From VXOI01 sp965261945 (lineage in GTDB: Bacteria; Chloroflexota; Dehalococcoidia; Lucifugimonadales; UBA3495): a stretch of DNA of 64,000 nucleotides. A program made the position numbers and the translations under genes. The stretch spans positions 1,550,001 through 1,614,000 of the forward strand of contig CBDHEF010000002.1 of assembly GCA_965261945.1 (NCBI GenBank). The letters are read 5' to 3'. The notes under the pieces are model-generated. The model did no database searches. It was not told the origin of the DNA and saw only the letters and a program-made list of their open reading frames with translations. This document shows, piece by piece, positions 8,477 to 15,601 of this stretch (position 1 is the first letter of the stretch; each line of letters opens with the position of its first letter).

Positions 8477-8535
8477 ACGTGGAGCAACTTAATCAACTCT
8501 TGGCTGAAACCGGAATACGGGTTGTCGGGTCGTAG
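8473..8535 (+). pseudogene. Truncated start of a gene coupled to the XRE regulator
   Basis: ATG 8473 overlaps the regulator's TGA by 4 bp and is preceded by GGAGGAG 5 nt upstream, an ideal coupled start. The frame gives MNVEQLNQLLAETGIRVVGS and then a stop after 20 codons. The arrangement resembles controller-effector pairs, with the effector lost. The 3' part overlaps the end of the opposite-strand gene, so the deletion junction lies around here. Twenty codons are too few to identify the lost product. Confidence 0.35.
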
Positions 8536-8723
8536 GATATGAAGACTCCGTTGGATACGAACACGTCGTCACGGTCTTGGTAATAGCCCCACAGCGAACC
8601 TTTGATAATGTCTATGGGCCATTCCTGCCGCATACCTTCCTCAATCGGCCCCGGCTCTTCGTAGAAGATGTCTGGGAGCGTCCGGTTGACCCAGGCGTTG
8701 GTTATCGTCTTGGCTGTCGTCAT
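8493..8723 (-). CDS. Hypothetical protein, 76 residues
   Basis: Small acidic soluble protein (MTTAKTITNAWVNRTLP start, then WPIDIIKGSLWGYY and VFVSNGVFISYDPTTRIP). I do not recognise the family. Two adjacent ATGs are possible; the second, used here, is 7 nt from GGAGG, whereas the first is only 4 nt away. The good ribosome site supports translation. It converges with, and slightly overlaps, the truncated frame next to the XRE gene. Confidence 0.5.
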   Translation of the reverse strand: MTTAKTITNAWVNRTLPDIFYEEPGPIEEGMRQEWPIDIIKGSLWGYYQDRDDVFVSNGVFISYDPTTRIPVSAKS

Positions 8724-8787
8724 CATCGGGCCTCCACAGGGGAATAACAGGGCGACGCGGGAATGATGGGACGGGAGGAGGAGGAAA

Positions 8788-9915
8788 TCAGCCGCCGCCC
8801 CACGCTGCGAAGCGCTCCGGCGCGAAGTTTTCGATAGGCAGGCCGGTGCCGTCGGAGGCGATGAGGTCGGCGATGGACTTGCCTATGGCTGGGGCCAGCA
8901 GGATGCCTTTCTTGCCGGCGCCGGTGGCGAGCCAAGCGTTGCGGTAGCCGGAGACGCGGCCCAAGATGGGCAGCCAGTCGGGGGTTACGGGGCGCAGGCA
9001 GGCGGTGTGGGTGACCAGCGTTGCGTCTACGATGCTGGGCAGCAGCTTCTTTGCCCCTTCCAGTATACGCTCCCTGGTCTCGGTCAAAGGCTGGCGGTCG
9101 AAGCCGCGCCAGTCCTCGGTGGCGCCGCACCAGACTAGGCCGTCGGGCTTGGCGTAGATGCTGGCCCCTTCACCGACTACCTCATGCTCCAGGGGCGGGC
9201 CGGGAAGTCTCATGCGAAGAATCTCGCCCTTGAGCGGATCCACCGGGATATAAGTGTCCAGCCAGCGCTCGGCCTGCCGCGACCAAGGGCCCATAGCCAG
9301 CACCACCTCTCCGCAGTCCAGTTCGCCATCCTCCAGCAGCACCCGGCTGACCTGGTCGCCCCGGACTTCCAGCCCCCGCACCGTGCCGGGCCGCACCTTC
9401 GCGCCCGAATGCTGGGCGGCGGACGCCAGGGCCTTGGTGAAGCCGAGGCTGTCCAGCGAGTAGTTGCCGCGGGTGAAGACACAGCCGGCGAACTCGCTGT
9501 TCACCCTGGAATCCAGCTTTCGCACCCGCCAGTCCTCGGTCATCGAGGCGGCGAAGCCGTCGGTACGCAGCAGCCTGTCCGCCAATGCCTCAAAGGCCGG
9601 CACCTCGGACTCGTCGAAGGTCAGCCTTATTTCGGATACCGGGCGCAATTCGTAGTCTATCCCCGTCAACTCGCTCAGCATGGGAAATAGGCTGCGGTGC
9701 ATCTTGAAGGATTCCCGCGCGAAAGCGGCCAGCGGCCCCGGAATGCCGTGGCCCAGCATCGGGTTTAGCCCCCCGGCAGCGTAGCCCGACGCCTGCGAGC
9801 CGACGCCTTCGCGTTCGATGATAGTGGCGGAAAGACCGGCCTCGGCCAAGTAGAAGGCGACGGCGCAGCCAGCCGCGCCTCCGCCGATGATTGCTACGTC
9901 GGTTGTTTCAGGCAT
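8788..9915 (-). CDS. FAD-dependent oxidoreductase, DAO/glycine-oxidase (ThiO-like) family
   Basis: N-terminal FAD-binding GGGAAG (11-16, in VAIIGGGAAGCAVAFYLAEAG), an acidic residue ending the second strand (IIERE) and the DAO middle region. The C-terminal family segment CLRPVTPDWLPILGRV...YRNAWLATGAGKKGILLAPAIGK contacts FAD. Length 375 matches glycine/sarcosine/D-amino-acid oxidases. These enzymes oxidise an amine to an imine, transferring electrons to oxygen. There are no thiamine-pathway neighbours, so thiO is not proven. Cytosolic. Confidence 0.85.
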   Translation of the reverse strand: MPETTDVAIIGGGAAGCAVAFYLAEAGLSATIIEREGVGSQASGYAAGGLNPMLGHGIPGPLAAFARESFKMHRSLFPMLSELTGIDYELRPVSEIRLTFDESEVPAFEALADRLLRTDGFAASMTEDWRVRKLDSRVNSEFAGCVFTRGNYSLDSLGFTKALASAAQHSGAKVRPGTVRGLEVRGDQVSRVLLEDGELDCGEVVLAMGPWSRQAERWLDTYIPVDPLKGEILRMRLPGPPLEHEVVGEGASIYAKPDGLVWCGATEDWRGFDRQPLTETRERILEGAKKLLPSIVDATLVTHTACLRPVTPDWLPILGRVSGYRNAWLATGAGKKGILLAPAIGKSIADLIASDGTGLPIENFAPERFAAWGGG

Positions 9916-10000
9916 ACTCGCATCATCCGGCTCACCGTAGCGCAGCTCCGGCGGCGGGGTTAGAATGAGGGAAGCAAATCATTTATGCGGGAGTATATCT

Positions 10001-10222
10001 ATGCCAATCTACGAATACTATTGCTCCAAGTGCGGACGCGATTTCGAGATAATCCGGCCGGTTTCGCAGTCCGGCGACCCCGCCCCCTGCGGCCAGTGCG
10101 ATGAGCCTGCGCAACGGCAGCTATCCAACTTCGCTTTCCGTTCCAACACCTTCACCGCGCCCAAGTTCAAGGCGTCGCTGGAGAAGCCGATGCGCTCCCG
10201 GCCAGAGACTCCGGCCAACTAG
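10001..10222 (+). CDS. FmdB-type zinc ribbon protein
   Basis: A 73-residue protein starting MPIYEYYCSKCGRDFEIIRP, with CxxC at Cys8/Cys11 and a second pair in PCGQCDEP, the four ligands of the FmdB regulatory zinc ribbon (putative regulatory protein family). The tail is short and basic. The chosen ATG has GCGGGAG 7 nt upstream; a longer in-frame start at 9965 lacks support. Role unknown beyond a presumed nucleic-acid or protein interaction. Confidence 0.85.
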   Translation: MPIYEYYCSKCGRDFEIIRPVSQSGDPAPCGQCDEPAQRQLSNFAFRSNTFTAPKFKASLEKPMRSRPETPAN

Positions 10223-10264
10223 CGGAATTCCTTAACCTCGACCTTCTCCCTGGGGGAGATGGAG

Positions 10265-10609
10265 CTATCTCCCCTCGGCGGCCGCCTCCGCTCGCGCCTC
10301 GTTGCAGACGATGCAGGTGCAACCGGCACGCAGCGCGCGGTAGGTGTAGATGCCGGTGTAGTGGGTGTCGTCCCACAGGAATTGCATCCCATAGTTGCCC
10401 ACGGGTATATGGTCGATGGCCCGCACGTTGGGCGGCACGGAGTCTGGGTCCAGGATCGGCTTGCCGGTCATCTCCTCTACGCAGCTTGCGCAGGGACATC
10501 GCAGCCGCAGGTAGCGGTGAGGATACGGGCTGCGATGCCCGTCGTCCCACTGGATGACGATGGCGCTGCCTTCAAGGCTGATTTCGCTGGGGAAAACTGG
10601 TTTTTGCAT
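10265..10609 (-). CDS. DUF971 / gamma-butyrobetaine hydroxylase-like N-terminal domain protein
   Basis: 114 residues containing IQWDDGHRSPYPHRYLRLRCPCASC, GNYGMQFLWDDTHYTGIYTY and CTCIVC. This is the stand-alone DUF971 domain, also found at the N-terminus of gamma-butyrobetaine hydroxylase, with cysteines that bind zinc in the fused form. It follows the TPP enzyme gene by about 90 bp on the same strand and may be cotranscribed. Biochemical role unknown; bacterial relatives are often linked to Fe-S or P-loop ATPase genes. A much longer frame extending through the neighbouring gene is spurious. Confidence 0.85.
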   Translation of the reverse strand: MQKPVFPSEISLEGSAIVIQWDDGHRSPYPHRYLRLRCPCASCVEEMTGKPILDPDSVPPNVRAIDHIPVGNYGMQFLWDDTHYTGIYTYRALRAGCTCIVCNEARAEAAAEGR

Positions 10610-10695
10610 TTGCTTCTTCAATGCCCGGCAAGCAGAGAGCGCAAGGGGCCAGAACAACTCCCGGTAACAACCCTCGGCGTGCCCGGCGTTTAATC

Positions 10696-12390
10696 CTAAA
10701 ATTGAGGTTGCGCCTGCACATCGGCGAGACGGGCCGGGCGGGGAAGTTCGTCGGGGTCGATGGGAATTTCGATGATGCTGGGCTTCCCTGCTTTGAGGGC
10801 CTCCAGCAGGGCGTTGCCCACCTCCTCCGGCCGCTCCACGTAGAAGCCGGCCCCGCCGAACAGCTCGGCGAACTTGTCGTAACGAGGGTTCAGGGTGTCG
10901 GCCCCTACGTATCGCTCGTTGAAGGCGTAGCGCTGGTAGGCTTTCTCCGACCCCCAACTGCCGTTGTTCATTATCACAGTGACCACCGGCAGGTTGTATT
11001 CCACGGCGGTGGCAAACTCCTGGGCGTTGAACAGGAACCCGCCGTCGCCGTTGATGTTGACCACCGGGCGGCCCGGCGCGGCGAACTGCGCGCCGATGGC
11101 GGCAGGAAAGCTGAAGCCCAGCCCGCCGAGGTCCAGCGAAGTAATCAGGCTGCGGGGCTGGAAGAAGTCCAGCCGGTCCTGCCCGAAGTTGGGGGCCAGG
11201 CCCGCGTCCAGCGCCACGATGGCGTCGCGGGGCATGACCTTGCGCAGCTCGGCGTACACCCTCTGGGGTTTCATCGGCAAAGTGTCCAGCCGCCCCTCGC
11301 CTCGCAGGCGCTCGGCGCGGCGGGCTGCCCAGCTCCTGATTTCTTCGACCCACTGCGGATTGACCCGCGGCTCTCTCCGCCGCAGCTCTTCCAGCAGCCC
11401 CTCCGACACCGCCGCGGCGTCGCCCTCGATACCGACAGTGACGGGGTAGTTGCGTCCGATTTCCTCGGGGTCAATCTCGATCTGGATAATGCGGGCGTCG
11501 GCAGGTATGTAGCGGTTATCGTAGAACGTCGTGGACTGGCCCAGGCGGGTGCCGACGGCCAGGATGACGTCTGCCTCGCGCGTCGCCTCGATGCCTTCGG
11601 CTGCTCCCAGCCGCCCCAGGTGTCCCAGGAAATTGGGGTGGTCAGACGGAACGGCGTCCGCCCGCCCGTAGGACGTTACGATGGCCGCGCCGGTGAGTTC
11701 GGCCAAGCGGCAGACCACGTCGCCGGCGTTGCTCCACTGCACACCCCCGCCAGCCAGTATCACCGGACGCTGGGCGGCTGCCAGCACCTCGGCGGCCCGC
11801 TGAATCAGCCCCAGGTCGCCCCGGGAGCGGGTCTGGCCCGGCCGGTAGGCGTCAGGGGGCAGCAGGTCCAGCTCCACCTCGGCGCCGGGCAGCAGGTCTC
11901 GAGGAATGTCCAGCAGCACCGGTCCCATTTTGCCGGAGGTGGCCACCCGGAAGGCATGGCGCAGGGCGTCGGGCAGCCGGTCGATGCGGTTGATTGGAAA
12001 GGCCGCCTTGGTGATGGGCTTGAACAGCGCCACTTGGTCGAACTCCTGGGTGGAGTTGCGGTACTGATCGCGCCGCGATGCCGACGGGGCCAGCACCACC
12101 ACCGGCGAGTGGGCCACGAAGGCCGAGCCGATGCCGTAGGTCAGGTTCAGCACGCCAGGCCCGTTGGTGGCCAGGCACACGCTGGGCGCGCCGGAGATGC
12201 GGCTGAACCCGTCGGCCATCAGCGCTGCTCCCTGTTCGTGCCGCACGCCGACAAACTGCATATCGTCGCGGTCATACAGGGGGTCCAGAATGTCCAGGAA
12301 GGACGACCCAACAATCCCGAAGATGTGGGAAACGCCTTCCTGCCTCAGAAGCTCGATTACCGCCTCGCCGGCTTTGAGTCGCTGGGTCAA
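10696..12390 (-). CDS. Thiamine pyrophosphate-dependent enzyme, acetolactate synthase-like
   Basis: 564 residues with the three ThDP-enzyme domains: the N-terminal PYR domain with the activating glutamate in VRHEQGAALMADG (E52), a central nucleotide-binding-like domain (RPVILAGGGVQWS), and the C-terminal PP domain with GDGGFLFN...VIMNN, the GDG-X(n)-NN cofactor motif. Closest superfamily is the IlvB/benzoylformate decarboxylase group. No ilvN or ilvC is adjacent, so a catabolic decarboxylase or ligase is as likely as acetolactate synthase. Start: TTG with GGAGG 7 nt upstream; an open frame reaches several hundred bases further but is only the antisense of the crotonase gene. Confidence 0.85.
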   Translation of the reverse strand: MTQRLKAGEAVIELLRQEGVSHIFGIVGSSFLDILDPLYDRDDMQFVGVRHEQGAALMADGFSRISGAPSVCLATNGPGVLNLTYGIGSAFVAHSPVVVLAPSASRRDQYRNSTQEFDQVALFKPITKAAFPINRIDRLPDALRHAFRVATSGKMGPVLLDIPRDLLPGAEVELDLLPPDAYRPGQTRSRGDLGLIQRAAEVLAAAQRPVILAGGGVQWSNAGDVVCRLAELTGAAIVTSYGRADAVPSDHPNFLGHLGRLGAAEGIEATREADVILAVGTRLGQSTTFYDNRYIPADARIIQIEIDPEEIGRNYPVTVGIEGDAAAVSEGLLEELRRREPRVNPQWVEEIRSWAARRAERLRGEGRLDTLPMKPQRVYAELRKVMPRDAIVALDAGLAPNFGQDRLDFFQPRSLITSLDLGGLGFSFPAAIGAQFAAPGRPVVNINGDGGFLFNAQEFATAVEYNLPVVTVIMNNGSWGSEKAYQRYAFNERYVGADTLNPRYDKFAELFGGAGFYVERPEEVGNALLEALKAGKPSIIEIPIDPDELPRPARLADVQAQPQF

Positions 12391-12487
12391 CGCTACGCCT
12401 CCGGTATGCTGGATTGCCCCGCAGTTTACCATACCATCGCTCTGAACTTTCCGGCCTTTGCGCTCCCGGTGTTTAGTCAATACAATC

Positions 12488-12534
12488 GGGTATAAAATCC
12501 GGGCATAGAATCCGGGGGGGTATAAAATCCGGGC
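12488..12534. repeat. Direct repeats in the divergent TPP-enzyme/crotonase promoter region
   Basis: The 17-mer GGGTATAAAATCCGGGC occurs exactly at 12488-12504 and 12518-12534, start to start 30 bp, with a weaker copy (CATAGAATCCGGGG) between them. The spacing, close to three helical turns, and the location between two divergent genes suggest operator sites or a repeated promoter element. No regulator gene is next to it. Confidence 0.7.
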
Positions 12535-12561
12535 GCCACTATTGGCACGGAGGGAGTTTCT

Positions 12562-13335
12562 ATGGACTATCAACACATTCTGGTGGAAGTGGTAGACCGC
12601 GTGAAGGTCATCACCATGAACCGGCCCGAAGTTCTGAACGCCATGAACCACCGGCTGGACGAAGAGCTGTACCACGCGGTAATGTCGGCCAACGAAGACG
12701 ACGGCGTAGGCTGCATCGTGATTACCGGCGCGGGCGAGCGAGCCTTCTCCGCCGGCGGCGACATCCACGAGCAAAGGGTACACGCGGTGGAACTGACCGA
12801 GGAGCAGCGGGAGGCCAACTCCCTCCTGTACCAGCAATGGATGTACGACATTTCCGCTTCGCCCAAGCCGGTCATCGGGATGATGAACGGGCTGGCCTAC
12901 GGCGGCGGCGCAGTGCTGGCCTCGTGCCTGGATATGCGGACAGGCTGCGAGAACACCCGCTTCCGCTTCTTGGCCGTGGCCTACGGGCGCATCAACAGCA
13001 CTTGGAGCCTCACCAACCAGGTGGGTTGGCCCATCGCCAAGGAATACCTGTTCACCGGCCGTGTCGTGGGAGCCGAGGAAGCCTACCGCGTCGGCCTGCT
13101 CAATCACCTGACGCCATCATCGGAACTCCGCGACAAGACGATGGAGATCGCCACCACCATTGCCGGCCACCGCCCCGAGTCGGTCACCGGCATCAAGCAG
13201 ATTCTGCTCCAGGACAGGGCCGCCGACCTGCGCCAGATGTGGGAGAACGAGCGCGACTACACCAACCAGGTCAAGGGCTACGGAGTGGAGCAGGCGTTCC
13301 CGGGGTTCATCGCGCGGCGCGGGCGGGCGCTTTAG
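12562..13335 (+). CDS. Enoyl-CoA hydratase/isomerase (crotonase) family protein lacking both hydratase glutamates
   Basis: 257-residue crotonase fold. The two oxyanion-hole segments are present: AFSAGGDIHE (61-70) and NGLAYGGGAVLA (109-120). In enoyl-CoA hydratase the catalytic glutamates sit in GGGCELA and in PEILLGTIP. Here the first position is V118 and the second region reads FLAVAYGRINSTWSL, so neither glutamate is visible. The enzyme therefore probably catalyses another crotonase reaction (isomerase, decarboxylase or hydrolase). GGAGGG lies 6 nt before the ATG. It is divergent from the TPP enzyme gene. Confidence 0.87.
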   Translation: MDYQHILVEVVDRVKVITMNRPEVLNAMNHRLDEELYHAVMSANEDDGVGCIVITGAGERAFSAGGDIHEQRVHAVELTEEQREANSLLYQQWMYDISASPKPVIGMMNGLAYGGGAVLASCLDMRTGCENTRFRFLAVAYGRINSTWSLTNQVGWPIAKEYLFTGRVVGAEEAYRVGLLNHLTPSSELRDKTMEIATTIAGHRPESVTGIKQILLQDRAADLRQMWENERDYTNQVKGYGVEQAFPGFIARRGRAL

Positions 13336-13378
13336 GGGGCGCCGCCGATAGCAGCGGATAGATAACCGGCCCAAGTCA

Positions 13379-13414
13379 CTGTCAATTGACAGGCGACAGG
13401 CGACACAATATCTT
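13379..13414 (+). promoter_or_regulatory. higBA promoter with overlapping palindromic operator
   Basis: TTGACA at 13386-13391, a 17-bp spacer and TATCTT at 13409-13414. The perfect 14-bp palindrome CTGTCAATTGACAG (13379-13392) covers the -35 box, a natural site for HigA autorepression. The -10 box ends only 6 nt before the GTG of higB, so the message would be leaderless or nearly so. Confidence 0.6.
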
Positions 13415-13420
13415 TCAGTA

Positions 13421-13699
13421 GTGATACAGTCGTTCCGGCATAGCGGCCTTGAGGACTTCTATCACGGTCGAGGGGCCAGGCGCGTATCCCCGGAACACGT
13501 CTCAAAGCTGAGGCGCATCCTAGTCTTTCTCAACCGGAGCAGCGGGCCGCAGGATATGAACCTGCCGGGATTCCGTTTGCACCAGTTGTCCGGCCAGTTT
13601 CGGGGATACTATGCAGTCTCAGTGTCGGGCAATTGGCGGGTGATCTTCCGGTTCGAGGACGGCCATGCCGCCGACGTGGATTACTTGGACTATCATTGA
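13421..13699 (+). CDS. higB: HigB-type toxin (RelE/ParE superfamily)
   Basis: 92-residue toxin starting MIQSFRHSGLEDFYHGRGAR, with LRRILVFLNRS, FRLHQLSGQFRGYYAVSV and GNWRVIFRFEDG, the HigB hallmarks. Homologues are ribosome-dependent mRNA interferases. The toxin gene comes first, as is typical of higBA and opposite to relBE. The GTG start lies just after the promoter -10 and has no Shine-Dalgarno, but homology begins exactly here. The antitoxin follows 29 bp downstream. Confidence 0.9.
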   Translation: MIQSFRHSGLEDFYHGRGARRVSPEHVSKLRRILVFLNRSSGPQDMNLPGFRLHQLSGQFRGYYAVSVSGNWRVIFRFEDGHAADVDYLDYH

Positions 13700-13728
13700 T
13701 TGGGGAGCGGAGATTGGGGAGCGGAAAA

Positions 13729-14019
13729 ATGCCGATGCAGAACCCGCCACATCCGGGCGAAATCGTGAAACGGGAGTGCCTTGATCCCTTGGGATTGTCC
13801 GTAACCAGGGCGGCGAAAGGGCTGGGCGTGACCCGTCAAGCACTGTCGGATTTGATAAACGGGAAGTCCGGCATATCCGTGGATATGGCTATCCGCTTGT
13901 CCAAAGCCTTTGGCTCCACTCCGGAAACTTGGCTGGGCGTTCAGATGGATTACGACCTCTGGCAGGCTCAGGCTCGCGCTGAGAGCATAGAGGTCGAGCA
14001 GTTCGTGGCGACGGCCTAG
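13729..14019 (+). CDS. higA: HigA antitoxin, XRE-type DNA-binding protein
   Basis: 96 residues: NPPHPGEIVKRECLDPLGLS, the HigA start signature, then an HTH (VTRAAKGLGVTRQALSDLIN) and the family segment MAIRLSKAFGSTPETWLGVQ. It binds HigB and represses the operon, presumably at the palindrome upstream. ATTGGGGAGCGG is repeated twice in the gap before it, each copy providing a GGGGAG ribosome site, which may raise antitoxin synthesis over toxin. Its TAG stop abuts the relic copy of the hisB 3' end. Confidence 0.92.
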   Translation: MPMQNPPHPGEIVKRECLDPLGLSVTRAAKGLGVTRQALSDLINGKSGISVDMAIRLSKAFGSTPETWLGVQMDYDLWQAQARAESIEVEQFVATA

Positions 14020-14064
14020 CCGCTCAGCGTCCCCTTGGCGCTGTGTGGGACCGGGTTCCAAGGC
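14013..14064 (-). repeat. Relic copy of the hisB 3' end
   Basis: Read on the minus strand this stretch matches the last ~60 bp of hisB, including its stop, with two small deletions. The 19-mer CCGCTCAGCGTCCCCTTGG is identical at 14020-14038 and 15606-15624, and GAACCC plus flanking bases align further in. Together the two copies bracket the 14.06-15.6 kb block, as expected for insertion at, or duplication of, the hisB end. Confidence 0.75.
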
Positions 14065-14072
14065 ATTGAGGT

Positions 14073-14519
14073 CTAGCGATATTCCCGCAGTTCTCTAACG
14101 GTGCGCCGGGCGAAAACCAATAACATCAATGACTCCGCGAAATAGACAAGGGACACTATCGCATACCCAATCAGGAAAGTCCACGAAATGCCCACTACTC
14201 CTATGCTGAAGCAAAGGTAGGCGATAGCCAGCCAGTAGCTATGACGGGCATACCGTTCCGAGTCTCTGATCGTGGCTTGCGCGGCAAAATAGATAACCAG
14301 AACTCCCCAAAGGGTGACTGTGGCCCATAACATCAGAGACATTCCGATTACAAAACTTCTGAAGTCATTCAGTAGCAGGTAATTGAGTTCGAAGTCATTC
14401 AATAGCAGATCAACAATAATGTAAGCTCCCAGGCATATATGGGGAATCGTAAATCTCCCCGCATTCGCGTCCATCCAATGAGATTGCCTTGATGTGAACC
14501 GCGGAAAGGACTTGCCCAT
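14073..14519 (-). CDS. Hypothetical multi-pass membrane protein
   Basis: 148 residues with about four hydrophobic segments: near 23-40 (IPHICLGAYIIVDLLL), 56-80 (FVIGMSLMLWATVTLWG...), 95-115 (YWLAIAYLCFSIGVVGISW) and 115-135. A small internal duplication reads LLLNDFELNYLLLNDFRSF. I do not recognise the family. GGAAAGGAGTGG just before the ATG is a strong ribosome site, and a 13-bp perfect hairpin lies immediately upstream. It is inside the block flanked by hisB-end repeats. Confidence 0.6.
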   Translation of the reverse strand: MGKSFPRFTSRQSHWMDANAGRFTIPHICLGAYIIVDLLLNDFELNYLLLNDFRSFVIGMSLMLWATVTLWGVLVIYFAAQATIRDSERYARHSYWLAIAYLCFSIGVVGISWTFLIGYAIVSLVYFAESLMLLVFARRTVRELREYR

Positions 14520-14534
14520 TCCACCACTCCTTTC

Positions 14535-14571
14535 CTACGGGAGCGCCGGTTATCAGCTGGCGCTCCCGTAG
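14535..14571. other. Perfect 13-bp inverted repeat (hairpin)
   Basis: CTACGGGAGCGCC at 14535-14547 and its exact complement at 14559-14571 with an 11-nt loop. There is no T-run on either side, so it is not a standard intrinsic terminator. On the minus strand it sits directly before the Shine-Dalgarno of the membrane protein gene and after the exported-protein gene. It could stabilise mRNA ends or modulate translation. Confidence 0.7.
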
Positions 14572-14617
14572 AGGTTGCGCATTGTCCGGGACAGCATCTG
14601 CCGGGTTCAAGCGCGAA

Positions 14618-15400
14618 TTAGTCGGCAACCTCTATTGTTTCGCCGTGGCAACGGTGGCGCAGCGCCCAGTGAATGACGTAGACAGTGCAGTGCCAGCGCG
14701 GGTCTCCTGGGTAGGAGAAAAATGTGCCCCGGTGCTTCGTGCGACAATGTTCGCCACCAGGACAAAGATCGTTATGGAACTCTCCCTCAGTCCAAGTGGA
14801 GATTACATTCGGGCCAGTCGTGAATTCACCGGATGTACCGGAGTCTTTCACCCATCCAGACAACGTAAGCCAGTACCAATCGTGGAATCCGGAATGTCCA
14901 CCCCATACTTCGGAGCCATCGTCGAAATATTGGATACCAGCCTCGACTGAGTTCACTTCGAGGCCAAGCAAGTCTGTTATCGACGAATCCACGTAGCCTA
15001 TGAATTCCTCGGTTTCGTCAGAACTCCCACTGGCTCATGGATTGGGCGAGGGCTGAGGGGAAGAGCGGCTTTCCGAGCCACTGGTTACTTGGCGCCACTC
15101 CAAATTGGAAACAAGCAACATACAGTCTTCGGTGACTCTTGACGTGACCTTGCCGGAGTTCTCCTGTTCCGTGGGGTTGCCTGTGATTACCACTGGATTT
15201 GGAAAATCACAGTTCCCATCGCTGAGCAGTGTCCCTTGAGCTACTTCCGTTCCAATCGTGAGAACCTTGGTAACGCCGTCAACTTCGGCTTCGTAGGTCG
15301 GTCCCCCGTCCGCAACTGCGAAGCTGGCGATTCCGGCCATTACGGACAGGGCAAAAACCAGGGCACTGACTTTCAGAAAGACTCTGTGTCGGAATTTCAT
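14618..15400 (-). pseudogene. Exported protein interrupted by one in-frame TGA
   Basis: The ATG at 15400 has AAGGAG 6 nt upstream and begins a clear signal peptide (MKFRHRVFLKVSALVFALSV, with cleavage near SFAVADGG). A domain with two cysteines and a Ser/Pro-rich linker (SSPQPSPNP) lead to TGA at 15035-15037. The same frame continues at once, without shift, as ASGSSDETEEFIGYVDSSI for about another 135 codons to a second domain rich in Trp, His and Cys. So one nonsense codon splits what looks like a single two-domain secreted protein of about 260 residues. The first half alone (121 residues) could still be exported. Family not recognised. Confidence 0.6.
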
Positions 15401-15601
15401 ATCGCTCCTTCGCTGGGCAGGATATGAGCAAGTCCGTAACAAACCGAGTCTGCGGTGCAGGAATCTGTCTTAATGGCTACTTGTCTGGACAACAAAGGCG
15501 CAGTGTCCCCTCATCCTCCGGGGAGATTTTCAGATTTGCCTTTTTGATAGTCTTTATTATACAACCTGAGTGCTTGATGTCAATTATTTGCATGAACGGC
15601 C

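Noticed and set aside
10265..11353. A 362-residue version of the DUF971 protein
   Set aside because: Its first two thirds are Arg/Gly/Pro-rich shadow of the TPP enzyme gene in another frame; only the last 114 residues are a domain.
10621..12495. A 624-codon open frame on the plus strand opposite the TPP enzyme gene
   Set aside because: It lies entirely antisense to a gene with clear ThDP motifs; composition is typical of a GC-rich shadow frame and it has no family features.
12391..13107. N-terminal extension of the TPP enzyme by 239 residues
   Set aside because: The extra part is antisense to the crotonase gene; a TTG with GGAGG 7 nt upstream marks the real start.
15035..15037. TGA as selenocysteine in the exported protein
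   Set aside because: The codon sits in a Pro/Ser linker, not a redox motif, and I see no convincing SECIS-like stem-loop directly downstream.
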